From NCBI GenBank assembly GCA_035252155.1, contig DATFDL010000441.1, forward strand, positions 1 to 12,227: a DNA stretch of 12,227 nucleotides, given 5' to 3'. Both the position numbers and the translations under genes were made by a program. This document shows positions 1 to 6,686 of the stretch, piece by piece; positions within the stretch are counted from its first letter, which is position 1, and every line of letters begins with the position of its first letter. The notes beneath the pieces are model-generated. The model was not told where the DNA came from. It saw only the letters and a program-made list of their open reading frames with translations, and did not search any database. Source of the stretch: JAICLL01 sp035252155 (GTDB lineage: Bacteria > Planctomycetota > Planctomycetia > Pirellulales > JAICIG01).

Positions 1-42
1 GGGTTTTCACCGAGAACGGCGCTCATTCCGTTCGCCCCGTAG

Positions 43-100
43 AACGGAATTCATTCCGTTTGCCGAAAGCGCCCGCCAAACGAACGGAATGAATTCCCTT
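43..100. repeat. Inverted repeat, AACGGAAT...ATTCCGTT type
   Basis: Arm 43-60 and arm 83-100 are inverted copies matching at 17 of 18 positions. Each arm is itself close to palindromic (AACGGAAT followed by ATTCC). A shorter related sequence, CATTCCGTTCG, lies at 24-34. The function is unknown; it could be a regulator site or part of a dispersed element. Confidence 0.6.
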
Positions 101-110
101 CCACATCCCT

Positions 111-270
111 CTCCCCGCAGCCTATGAAAGATCTGGCTTGGTGGGTTTTCCGCGGAAATCGTCACCCTTCGCTGGCGCGAAAGCAGCACCCCATTACCGC
201 TGCGGTGGCACTTTGCTCCACTCCCCGCAGCTTAGAAGAAAACTGGCTTGGTCGGTTTCACCGCGAAATG
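111..270 (+). repeat. Direct repeat, two 50-base units 110 bases apart
   Basis: Units 111-160 and 221-270 both begin CTCCCCGCAG, both contain CTGGCTTGGT at the same offset, and both continue into a GGTTTtCcgCG-like block and GAAAT. The spacing is exactly 110 bases. Bases 1-12 (GGGTTTTCACCG) resemble the distal part of the unit, so another copy may lie just outside the window. The units have diverged, and no coding role is evident. Confidence 0.6.
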
Positions 271-375
271 GCTCGATTTAGAATGCCGGAATGCCCGGTT
301 CTGCGCCGCGGTGGCAATTCAAGCTGGCCAACCTGCTCGCCGCGTGCTATCTGGTAGGGGTGTTCTTCGCCCTCT

Positions 376-969
376 TTACCGACCAAGAAATCGGCGATGA
401 AGTGCAATCAATGCCTCTTCGTCGCCGGCGTCCGCCTGCTTGATGGCAGCAATATACTCGTCGCGAATTACGCTCTCGACGCCAATCACAACCTCTGGCC
501 ATTCGATGATCGGCGAGCGGTTTTGCTTCAAAAGGATATTCGCGAGCATCCGAGACCAGCGGCCATTGCCATTCAAAAACGGATGGATCTTTACCGCCCG
601 AAAATGAAGTCGCGCCGCTTGTTCAACGAGGTCGTGTCCGAATTTTTGCCACGTCGCCAGGTCTTCTGCCAGGCCGTGGAGCTGCGGCTCAACTTGATGG
701 AACGGCACCCCGATATTCAAGTCGCGTTGGCGAATGTGGCCCGCCCAATCCCACACCTTCCCAAACATTTCTCGATGCAGCCTCAACATCCAGGCAACAT
801 CGAATTTTGCAACGCGGCGCGATGGCCGACTCGCCAGATACTTGAGGGCGGCCTTGAGGACGTTCTCCGCTTCGGCGGCATTAAGTTCGGAGCGGGTCGA
901 AATACCCTTGATGCGCAGCCCAGAGATGTCGTCGATCGGCGTTTCGCCAGGCAGCGTTTGGAAGCTCAT
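376..969 (-). CDS. Fic domain protein, toxin of an XRE-Fic pair (mobile mystery protein B-like)
   Basis: This 197-residue Fic-fold protein would be expected to transfer a nucleotide moiety (usually AMP from ATP) to a target protein. The core motif HPFLNGNGRWSR is at residues 129-140: H129 is the catalytic base, GNGR is the anion hole and R140 the second arginine. The position that is usually Asp/Glu is Asn133. The segment GVPFHQV (about 87-93) fits the flap that docks the target. Length and layout match the family called mobile mystery protein B. I choose ATG at 969 because it makes an ATGA overlap with the antitoxin stop; a GTG at 978 is the alternative. The antitoxin lies immediately upstream, so the two are probably translationally coupled. 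The target is unknown. Confidence 0.85.
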   Translation of the reverse strand: MSFQTLPGETPIDDISGLRIKGISTRSELNAAEAENVLKAALKYLASRPSRRVAKFDVAWMLRLHREMFGKVWDWAGHIRQRDLNIGVPFHQVEPQLHGLAEDLATWQKFGHDLVEQAARLHFRAVKIHPFLNGNGRWSRMLANILLKQNRSPIIEWPEVVIGVESVIRDEYIAAIKQADAGDEEALIALHRRFLGR

Positions 970-1340
970 TCCGCCCACAGTTTTCGCCGGGAGCCGGCCA
1001 TCAGTGTGTGGACCGCCGAGTCGACCAGCTCGTTCAGCTTTTGCGGCTCGATAGCCTGCCCCTCGAGCCCGGACGTGGCCTGAACCGCGCCGACCAATCG
1101 CCTCGCCTTTTGCGTCGCGACCTGTTTGGTGAATTCGTAATCGCTTTTCATTTCGATCTCGATCCCCAGCGCATCGGAGATTGCCAAGACCGAGGCAAAA
1201 CTGGCCGTCGGGTGATTGCCAGAGAGGATTCGCTGAACCGTCGGCAACGAAATCCCGCTGCGCTTTGCGAGCGCGGCCTGGCTCATACCGATTTCTCGGC
1301 GCCGACGCTCAAGCTGCGTGATGTAGGCGGTCGCGGTCAT
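966..1340 (-). CDS. XRE-family antitoxin of the Fic pair, with a Fic-inhibitory motif
   Basis: This is a 124-residue protein. Residues about 8-62 form an XRE/Cro-type helix-turn-helix (GMSQAALAKRSGISLPTVQRILSG region). The C-terminal half is helical and contains T89-S-G-L-E93-G94, which fits the (S/T)xxxE(G/N) motif by which class I Fic antitoxins block ATP binding. I choose ATG at 1340 because GAGGGA lies about 9 bases upstream; the TTG at 1376 falls inside the predicted -10 box. The stop overlaps the Fic start by four bases. The protein probably both represses its own promoter (two inverted TATATCGTAT sites upstream) and neutralises Fic. The organisation resembles mobile mystery protein A/B pairs. 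Confidence 0.8.
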   Translation of the reverse strand: MTATAYITQLERRRREIGMSQAALAKRSGISLPTVQRILSGNHPTASFASVLAISDALGIEIEMKSDYEFTKQVATQKARRLVGAVQATSGLEGQAIEPQKLNELVDSAVHTLMAGSRRKLWAE

Positions 1341-1375
1341 GTCGCGTTCCCTCGGGGTGAGCCGAGCTTCTTTCA

Positions 1376-1404
1376 ATCATATATCGTATGTGATGCGGAG
1401 TCAA
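1376..1404 (-). promoter_or_regulatory. Sigma70-type promoter of the XRE-Fic operon
   Basis: On the minus strand TTGACT (1404-1399) is followed by a 17-base spacer and TATGAT (1381-1376). This is a near-consensus promoter, with a start of transcription expected near 1369, about 30 bases before the antitoxin ATG. Confidence 0.75.
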
Positions 1405-1435
1405 GTTAACCGCACGTCATATTTGATACGATATA
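1380..1435. promoter_or_regulatory. Paired inverted operator candidate for the XRE antitoxin
   Basis: TATATCGTAT at 1380-1389 recurs in inverted orientation as ATACGATATA at 1426-1435. The two 10-base arms flank the -35 box, and the downstream arm covers the spacer and -10 box. This is the layout expected for autorepression by a dimeric helix-turn-helix protein. Binding itself is inferred. Confidence 0.6.
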
Positions 1436-1543
1436 CGGGTCCATTAGCCGGAAAGACCTGCATTTTGTGCATTGCCTGGCTCGATGGGGGGGCCGGTTTT
1501 CAGGCGATAGATGCTCGGCTGCAAGATGCAAATCTAAGCACCA

Positions 1544-3016
1544 TCAAGTCTCTGAAGCATCCGCCTCTTCCCCTTCGGCCACTTCTTCCGCCTCGGCTTC
1601 CGGCGTAACCACCGCCGGTGCCGGGCCGCCGCCGATCCGCGCATAGGCCGCCGCCGTGGGCAACAGCGCCACGTCGCCGCCGGGCAGAGGCGGCAAACGC
1701 AACACGTGCGAACGATACTCGTTCACCGTCACGCAGGCATACTTCAGCCCGTCTTCCCACTCTTTGCTCTCCAGCTCGCTGTCGTGCGGTCGGGCAGGCT
1801 CGATGAACAGCACATACTGCCCGTCGGAGGCCGATGCGAACTGCGGCAACACACAAATCGTGAGCACGCGCGAGAGCAGCTCGATCTTGGGATTCACTGT
1901 CTGATGCACGAAGTGGCGGTCGGCCTCGCCGCTTTCGGCCCGGCTGCCGAGGCCTGCCGCCCCGGCGATGTAGGGGTGCGTGCCAAACGTCTGCTCCACA
2001 CGGGCCTGCGTCTTGTCCATGTTGCCGCCGAAATCCATTTCCTTGGGCTTGTTGCCCCACGGCTCGATCGACTCGATCAAGGCGTCTTTGATCAGCGCCT
2101 CGCCAAAATGCGTCAGCCCGCGATATCGCGAGTTAATCGCCTCGCGAATTTGTTGCTGCTGCCACTGCTTCAGTCGTGGCCGCGCCGTCTGCCCCTGCCG
2201 GTTGGCCTGCGAACCGACCGTGACGATGGCGGCGGGATGAATGCCCAACTGAAACGCCCGTTTCTGCGCCTCTTGCACGAACTCGTCGATCATGATGCCG
2301 CGGGCGCCGGCCTCCAGCGGTCCCAGGCCGCGCAGCGGATGTGCCGGATCGGGATACCAGAACGGCGCGATGGCGTCGGCCGGCAGCAGACTCTCTTCGA
2401 CGCGCCCGTCGGGCCGCACCGCCCAGCCGCTAAACAACCCATCCGGCCCGCTTACCGGCCGCACCCAGTGGCTCGGCAGATACCAGATTTCCTTCCGCCC
2501 GGCCACCTGCGGAAACCACCAATACGCATAGCCGGTCACCTCCAAGCTGGCCACGCTTACGTATTTCAGACACCAATCGTTCCAGCCCGGCACGCTGACC
2601 GCCGGGCGGTGCAGAGCATCGAGAAGCGGATGTTGATCGATGACTTCGATCTGTTCATTGGCTTTGCGCGTGAGCGTCAGCTCTCGCACCCACTCGGGCA
2701 GCCGATAATGCCGCGGCTCGGCTTGCCTTCGCCGTCTTCCGCGCGGCGGCCCGACGCGGGCCAGGCGGATCGGCTGTCCGGCGATGCGCTGCGCGATCGG
2801 CCGCACCGAGGTATACACCTGCCCGCGAAAATGCGCCTGTTGTTCACGGGCGTCGGCCAGGCGTTGTTGTGCGTCGGCATTGAAATTGGCGATGGCCGCG
2901 CCTCCGGCCAGCAGATCTTGCGGTGAACCAACTTGCCGGGCGGCCTTCAGACAGCGTTGATAACCGGCCTCGGCCTCGCGGCGGGCCAGTTCGCGATGAG
3001 ATTGGAAGGTGGACAT
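1544..3016 (-). CDS. Phage portal protein, HK97-type
   Basis: The 490-residue product resembles portal proteins of tailed phages, which form the dodecameric ring at the capsid vertex through which the terminase pumps DNA. A helical N-terminus (about 1-60) precedes the first typical segment (VYTSVRPIAQRIAGQPIRL, 67-85). Then come HPLLDAL (129-135), a TGYAYWWF core strand (161-168), a LPADAIAPFWYPDP segment (211-224) and RGLGPLEAGARGIMIDEF (229-246), which corresponds to the conserved G-x-SPLE region of the family. An acidic tail (EAEAEEVAEGEE) ends the protein. Length is normal for the family. There is no Shine-Dalgarno before ATG 3016; a GGTGGCT-type repeat abuts it. No protease or capsid gene follows; a Fic pair does. 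Confidence 0.85.
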   Translation of the reverse strand: MSTFQSHRELARREAEAGYQRCLKAARQVGSPQDLLAGGAAIANFNADAQQRLADAREQQAHFRGQVYTSVRPIAQRIAGQPIRLARVGPPRGRRRRQAEPRHYRLPEWVRELTLTRKANEQIEVIDQHPLLDALHRPAVSVPGWNDWCLKYVSVASLEVTGYAYWWFPQVAGRKEIWYLPSHWVRPVSGPDGLFSGWAVRPDGRVEESLLPADAIAPFWYPDPAHPLRGLGPLEAGARGIMIDEFVQEAQKRAFQLGIHPAAIVTVGSQANRQGQTARPRLKQWQQQQIREAINSRYRGLTHFGEALIKDALIESIEPWGNKPKEMDFGGNMDKTQARVEQTFGTHPYIAGAAGLGSRAESGEADRHFVHQTVNPKIELLSRVLTICVLPQFASASDGQYVLFIEPARPHDSELESKEWEDGLKYACVTVNEYRSHVLRLPPLPGGDVALLPTAAAYARIGGGPAPAVVTPEAEAEEVAEGEEADASET

Positions 3017-3017
3017 A

Positions 3018-3046
3018 GTGGCTGGTGGCTAGTGACTGGTGGCTGG
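3018..3046. repeat. Degenerate GGTGGCT tandem repeat next to the portal start
   Basis: The block reads as repeated GTGGCTGGTGGCTAGTGACTGG-like units and runs to within two bases of the portal ATG. The same kind of sequence, inverted, is found at about 4804-4823 (CACCAGCCACTAGCCACC). Confidence 0.6.
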
Positions 3047-3068
3047 GGCAGAGCCTTGGCGATGCCCC
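3045..3068. repeat. Dispersed hairpin element, copy 1 (GGGGCA-N12-TGCCCC)
   Basis: GGGGCA at 3045-3050 pairs with TGCCCC at 3063-3068 around the loop GAGCCTTGGCGA. The same hairpin with an identical loop is at 10487-10510, a mismatched copy is at 6549-6571, and a loop variant is at 4777-4803. Confidence 0.7.
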
Positions 3069-3109
3069 GGTTTACAAGTGCGGCGTGCAGAATGCGAAGT
3101 GGACAATTC

Positions 3110-3131
3110 GACCGGCCGGTCCTAACGTTAG
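3110..3131. repeat. Two adjacent short palindromes
   Basis: GACCGGCCGGTC (3110-3121) is immediately followed by CTAACGTTAG (3122-3131). Both are perfect palindromes in the gap between the LRR gene and the portal gene. They could be part of a dispersed element; no function is assigned. Confidence 0.5.
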
Positions 3132-3177
3132 CACGTACAACCTACCGGCCAAATCGAGTGCCCAATGGCCCGCCAGG

Positions 3178-3597
3178 TCACGGTCCCCAGATCTGGCAAT
3201 TCGGCAACGCCTGTCGGAGTTTCTTCGTGCCGGCATCGGTGACCTGCGTGTCGGCAAGACTAAGCCATTGCAGGCTCGTCAGTCCTTGCATTTGAGCGAG
3301 CCTAGTGCGCGTCACCTGAGTGTTGGCGAGATCAACCCACTCGATTTCGTCAAAGTAATCCGGCGGCAGCCAACGCCGCAGGTAGGTCGCTCGGAACGTC
3401 TCGCTTGCCGCGGGCTTCACGAAGCCGACCCTTCCACCGAGTTTTTCTATGGCCGCGACCGCCCGCCGCTGCCGCTCGGCCGGGGCGACCCACATGCTCA
3501 AAGCGACGCACAGCAGCGTGACGAGCACGAGCACGGTGCGCAGAGAGACCTGCATCCAACGACGTTTCGGCTTCAGTTTGGTGAGTAGTCTGACCAT
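3178..3597 (-). CDS. Membrane-anchored leucine-rich-repeat protein
   Basis: This 139-residue product belongs to a planctomycete type: a basic N-terminus (KLKPKRRWMQ), one membrane segment (SLRTVLVLVTLLCVALSMWV, about 18-37), a charged helix (AERQRRAVAAIEKLGG, 40-55), then about two leucine-rich repeats. The repeat matches are IEWVDLANTQVT (85-96) and LQWLSLADTQVTDAG (109-123), with the usual LPNCQI ending. The first repeat is short compared with larger relatives. I favour ATG 3597; ATG 3609 and TTG 3675 are alternatives, and the longer forms add only low-complexity sequence. Such proteins are assumed to bind other proteins at the envelope, but the partner is unknown. Its place between phage-type genes is unusual. 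Confidence 0.7.
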   Translation of the reverse strand: MVRLLTKLKPKRRWMQVSLRTVLVLVTLLCVALSMWVAPAERQRRAVAAIEKLGGRVGFVKPAASETFRATYLRRWLPPDYFDEIEWVDLANTQVTRTRLAQMQGLTSLQWLSLADTQVTDAGTKKLRQALPNCQIWGP

Positions 3598-3667
3598 GCC
3601 TTTCAGCATGGGGCGAGCGAGGCCGGCAGGCAAGAGCGGCGGGCAAGAGCGGCGGTCGCGCGCCAGG

Positions 3668-4156
3668 CTATTCAACCGGTTTTAATCCAAGAAGATCTGC
3701 CAGCGCCAGACAGAATCGGTTGCGGACATAGAAAAAACGATAATCGTTGGGCTCATCGCCCATTAGCAACACTCTCTCTTCACCTGCAAAAACCAATCGC
3801 AGCGGGTACGGTCCGTCGAACGTCAGACGGGTGTACTCTAGCCTTGGATGGCGGTACGTCGTCCGGGGGCCAGGATCCACTCCTACGGCGAACTGCTCCG
3901 CCAGGTTGTTGAGCACCTTCGGATCTGTGACTGTGATCGAGGGCCCTCGCTCGCATTCAATTGCGACGGCGCTGGCTTTTGCAAACGCCGCACGAATCAA
4001 GCACTCGATTTCCGAATCGCGCAGGTCGTTTGGCCGCAGCTTGGATATCGCCGCCGGGTCGGCAAGCGTCGGCCTTCTCGTGGCAATCAGCACCGCGGCT
4101 AGCGCCAAGCCAGCACACGGTACGGCGAGAAGAATCTTTGTCTTACGAGTGGCCAT
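3668..4156 (-). CDS. Hypothetical protein with an N-terminal membrane anchor
   Basis: I do not recognise the family. The 162-residue product has a basic start (MATRKTK), a hydrophobic segment (ILLAVPCAGLALAAVLIA, about 8-25) that could be a signal peptide or an uncleaved anchor, and a mixed alpha/beta domain of about 130 residues. That domain includes a strand-rich part (LEYTRLTFDGPYPLRLVFAGEERVLLM) and ends FFYVRNRFCLALADLLGLKPVE. ATG 4156 is preferred over GTG 4162; a weak GGGA lies just upstream. It is followed after about 70 bases by the LRR gene, and both are envelope-type proteins, so co-transcription is plausible. Confidence 0.55.
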   Translation of the reverse strand: MATRKTKILLAVPCAGLALAAVLIATRRPTLADPAAISKLRPNDLRDSEIECLIRAAFAKASAVAIECERGPSITVTDPKVLNNLAEQFAVGVDPGPRTTYRHPRLEYTRLTFDGPYPLRLVFAGEERVLLMGDEPNDYRFFYVRNRFCLALADLLGLKPVE

Positions 4157-4242
4157 TCCCACAGCTTACTGCTTGTTTGACGCGATCGCAAAAACCTGTC
4201 ATATCAATGCGGCAAATTCCTGACCGGCACACCTTCTACCGT

Positions 4243-4665
4243 TCATTCTTCTTGCCGCGTGAGCACCGTGGCAGTCTCGGCGTCGGCACGCTGGCGGTCG
4301 AACAGGGCGCGCTCTTTCAACACTCGGGCGTGGTCGCGCTCGTAAACCTCCCACAGCCGGCGATTCTCCGCCTGAGCGACCTCCAACTCGCGGCGGACTT
4401 TTTCCAGCTCGTGCCGCAAGGCGGCGCAGGCCACCGCCGCCGACTCTTGTCCGCGTTGCGCTTTGGCCCGCACACGGAGTAATTCGCCATTCACCTGCGC
4501 AGTCGCGTCTTTTTCGCTGGCAAAATCCTTTCGCAACGTGCTAAGTTCATGGTTCTTCTGCTCCAGCGCCCGGTCGAGTCGCTTGATCGTGGCCTCGCGC
4601 TCGCGGGTCGCTTGGTCGAACAACGCGCGAAGGCGGTTGCAACTGCGATGGATGATCGTGCTCAT
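4243..4665 (-). CDS. Coiled-coil protein of unknown function
   Basis: The 140-residue product is almost entirely predicted helix with heptad-like spacing, rich in Glu, Arg, Leu and Ala (for example RLDRALEQKNHELSTLRKDF and RHELEKVRRELEVAQAENRR). There is no membrane segment or signal peptide. GGAG lies five bases before ATG 4665, a good ribosome binding site that supports this start. It sits directly downstream of the terminase gene and before the envelope-type genes. A scaffolding or structural role in the packaging locus is possible from position and shape, but there is no direct sequence support. Confidence 0.6.
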   Translation of the reverse strand: MSTIIHRSCNRLRALFDQATREREATIKRLDRALEQKNHELSTLRKDFASEKDATAQVNGELLRVRAKAQRGQESAAVACAALRHELEKVRRELEVAQAENRRLWEVYERDHARVLKERALFDRQRADAETATVLTRQEE

Positions 4666-4708
4666 AGAAACTCCGGGGATTTAACGCTCGTTATCAGAAA
4701 GGGCCCAA

Positions 4709-4803
4709 TGGTGGGACTCGCTTCGCTCGGCCCGCCCTACCACTAATCACTAAACACCAACCACCAACCGCCCGCGCCGGGGCATCGTTACACTCTGCCC
4801 CGG
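4709..4803 (-). repeat. Composite repeat (hairpin copy 2 plus GGTGGG module), inverted relative to 6547-6641
   Basis: 4777-4803 is a hairpin with an 8-bp stem (CCGGGGCA and TGCCCCGG), the reverse-strand form of the dispersed element, with a different loop. 4709-4737 matches the reverse complement of 6613-6641 at 26 of 29 positions. Between them is a CACCAACCACCAACC tandem (4755-4769). The two modules occur in the same order and relative orientation at 6547-6641, so this is a composite element. Confidence 0.65.
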
Positions 4804-4829
4804 CCACCAGCCACTAGCCACCGCCACTC

Positions 4830-6440
4830 TCAATACACCAGCGGCTTCCTCACCGTCTCCAGCTCCGCTCGATCGCGATACATCGACCAGGCGTAATACG
4901 CCAATACCAACGCGTCGCCGCGGTCAGGCGAGCGACCGCCCAACAGCTCGCGCACGCTCGTTTCCACCTGCCCGCTCACCTTCACGCGCGGCTGGTCCTT
5001 GGGCGGCAAGCGCAAACGCCCCTCGCCGTCGTACAACAACGGCAACACCGCCAGGTCGAGAAACAAGTCCGAATCGTTCGGCGGCAACGACACGCATTGC
5101 ACCGAGGGCGGCCACCCGCTGCAGCACGTCGTCTGCGACAGCGCTAAAAGCTGATCGTTCGGTTCCATCGCCTCGCGCAGTTCGCCGTATAGTTCCGCGC
5201 GGCGATTGCGATATTTCGCCGGATCGTGGGGCGTGGCCGCAAACGAAACGTCCATCACTCCTTCAAAGTCTTTGTCGCGCAGGGCATCGGCAATCTGCTT
5301 GCCGCCGCCGCCCGCGTCGAACGCCACGGCCCCGTCGGGAATGCCGAACTTGCGCATCAGGCGAATGGTCTGGCCGACGATCTCAATGGTGTTCGGCGTG
5401 GGTTTGGCCAACACATATCGCACGCCCCAGCGACCGAGCACCACCCAAGCCGTCAGGTCGCCGCCGCCGTAAGAAACATCGACGCCCAAGCTGTAAGGTC
5501 GGCCCGGCCAGTCTTGCCTTTCGCAGAGGCAGTCGCCCAGCCGCTTGGCCAGTTCCAGCCATGCCGGCGGAAACAGCCTTTGGTCGGCTTCGTCGGGCAG
5601 CAGACCAAACAGCCGCGTTCGCTTGCGGCGCTCGTCCCACGTGACGCTCCATTCGTCGAACTCCTCGCGCGCGAGCAGCCCGGGCACGACCTCCGGATAG
5701 GGCGGCGCCTCGCCGCGCTGGTCCATCGCCCGCGAATGCGCCATGTTGGGCGATTCTTCGGGCGACAGATGCCTGACGCGCCGCAGCAGCCGCCGCGACT
5801 CTTGCGGATGCTTCTGATCGCCCGCCCGACAGCCATCGTAAAACCAGCCTTGCGTACATAGCGGATTGCCGATGGCGAGCAGTCGATGGGCCTGCGGCAA
5901 GAGCGACTCGATGAAGCGATCGGGAATGGCCGATGCCTCCTCACACACCACCAGCACCGTGGGCAGCCCGCCTTCTTGCCGCGGCAGGTTACGGCCCTGC
6001 AGCGATTCGGGCTGGTTCGCCCCGCAGCCGATCAATTCATGCCGCGGCACAAACCGCCGGCTGCCTTCGGCCTCGGGCAGACGCAGCCGCAGTTTATGCT
6101 CGACGAACGGCAATTTTTCAGAAGCGTTTACAAGTAACCGCCGCAGCTCGGCCCACATCACCTGTTCGAGTTGTTGCTCGCTGGCCGAGATCACCAGCAC
6201 GGTGGCGGGGCTTCGCGTCGCAAAAAACCACAGCGCCGCCATCGCCGCCACCAGCGACTTGCCCATCTTGTGCCCGGAGTAGACGTAGGTCTGGTTGTTG
6301 AAGCGGACTGAGTCGAGAATCTCGCGTTGATAATCGGCCAACGGCATCTCGGGCCAAAAGTGCGCGGCGAAACCCTGTGGATCGTGTTGAAAACGCGTCC
6401 ACGGTTCGAGCGGATCGGATGATGGTTCAGGATCAGTCAT
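4830..6440 (-). CDS. Phage terminase, large subunit
   Basis: The 536-residue product is the ATP-driven DNA-packaging motor and headful/cos nuclease of tailed phages. ATPase part: Walker A SGHKMGKS (55-62), Walker B VLVVCEE (162-168), and an IGNP motif (190-193) typical of the coupling segment. Nuclease part, RNase H-like: acidic residues D321 (GVDVS), D375 (AFDAGGGGK) and D509 (RGDALVLA), all three present. The enzyme looks intact. I place the start at ATG 6440. The open frame continues to 6644, but the extra 68 codons read through hairpin repeats. There is no clear Shine-Dalgarno. The portal gene is about 1.8 kb downstream, with three non-phage-like genes in between. No small terminase subunit is recognisable. 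Confidence 0.9.
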   Translation of the reverse strand: MTDPEPSSDPLEPWTRFQHDPQGFAAHFWPEMPLADYQREILDSVRFNNQTYVYSGHKMGKSLVAAMAALWFFATRSPATVLVISASEQQLEQVMWAELRRLLVNASEKLPFVEHKLRLRLPEAEGSRRFVPRHELIGCGANQPESLQGRNLPRQEGGLPTVLVVCEEASAIPDRFIESLLPQAHRLLAIGNPLCTQGWFYDGCRAGDQKHPQESRRLLRRVRHLSPEESPNMAHSRAMDQRGEAPPYPEVVPGLLAREEFDEWSVTWDERRKRTRLFGLLPDEADQRLFPPAWLELAKRLGDCLCERQDWPGRPYSLGVDVSYGGGDLTAWVVLGRWGVRYVLAKPTPNTIEIVGQTIRLMRKFGIPDGAVAFDAGGGGKQIADALRDKDFEGVMDVSFAATPHDPAKYRNRRAELYGELREAMEPNDQLLALSQTTCCSGWPPSVQCVSLPPNDSDLFLDLAVLPLLYDGEGRLRLPPKDQPRVKVSGQVETSVRELLGGRSPDRGDALVLAYYAWSMYRDRAELETVRKPLVY

Positions 6441-6487
6441 GCGGAGAATCAGCCAATTGGCGTTGCGATATGGCAATGCATCTGTAG

Positions 6488-6509
6488 GGAACGCCCTCCG
6501 TGGCGTTCC
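6488..6509. repeat. Hairpin GGAACGCC-N6-GGCGTTCC
   Basis: A perfect 8-bp stem (6488-6495 with 6502-6509) closes a six-base loop. It is the first of the array before the terminase start. Confidence 0.7.
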
Positions 6510-6546
6510 GCCGAGGGCGGACCGAGGTCGCTTCGCGGATGGGTGG

Positions 6547-6641
6547 CTGGGCAGAGCCTTGGCGATGCCTCGGCGTGAGCGGCTCGACGTTGGTTTGTCG
6601 AGCCGCGCGTACGGTGGGCCGAGTGAAACGAGTCCCACCAT
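6547..6641 (+). repeat. Composite repeat (hairpin copy 3, 10-bp stem hairpin, GGTGGG module)
   Basis: 6547-6573 is the dispersed hairpin with the loop GAGCCTTGGCGA and one stem mismatch. 6579-6588 (GCGGCTCGAC) pairs perfectly with 6597-6606 around an eight-base loop. 6613-6641 is the GGTGGG...CCCACC module, shared in inverted orientation with 4709-4737. Confidence 0.7.
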
Positions 6642-6686
6642 CACGCTTGTCGTTGAGTATGGCGCGGCATTGAAAACCGAGGCCAG

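Larger units (their letters stand above)
1..375. other. Non-coding, repeat-bearing stretch downstream of the Fic gene
   Basis: I see no convincing gene here. The short open frames have no recognisable family and run through repeats. The stretch holds an inverted repeat (arms 43-60 and 83-100) and a 50-base direct repeat (111-160 and 221-270). On the minus strand it is the sequence just after the Fic stop codon, and no strong terminator hairpin with a T run is visible. Confidence 0.6.
6441..6686. other. Hairpin-rich spacer upstream of the terminase gene
   Basis: The spacer holds four consecutive hairpin-forming blocks: 6488-6509, 6547-6573, 6579-6606 and 6613-6641. It separates the Tat-protein gene from the terminase gene and may insulate or terminate transcription. 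No T-run follows the strongest hairpin. Confidence 0.6.

Noticed and set aside
397..1083. Plus-strand open frame of 228 codons
   Set aside because: It is antisense to the Fic and antitoxin genes, which have clear family motifs.
1706..2926. Plus-strand open frame of 406 codons
   Set aside because: It lies entirely antisense to the portal gene, has no recognisable motif, and its arginine- and proline-rich composition is typical of a shadow frame in GC-rich DNA.
6579..6606. Rho-independent terminator
   Set aside because: The 10-bp stem is strong, but no T-run follows on either strand. It is better described as part of the repeat composite.
6441..6644. N-terminal extension of the terminase frame
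   Set aside because: These 68 codons read through hairpin repeats shared with 4709-4803. The protein-like sequence begins at ATG 6440.
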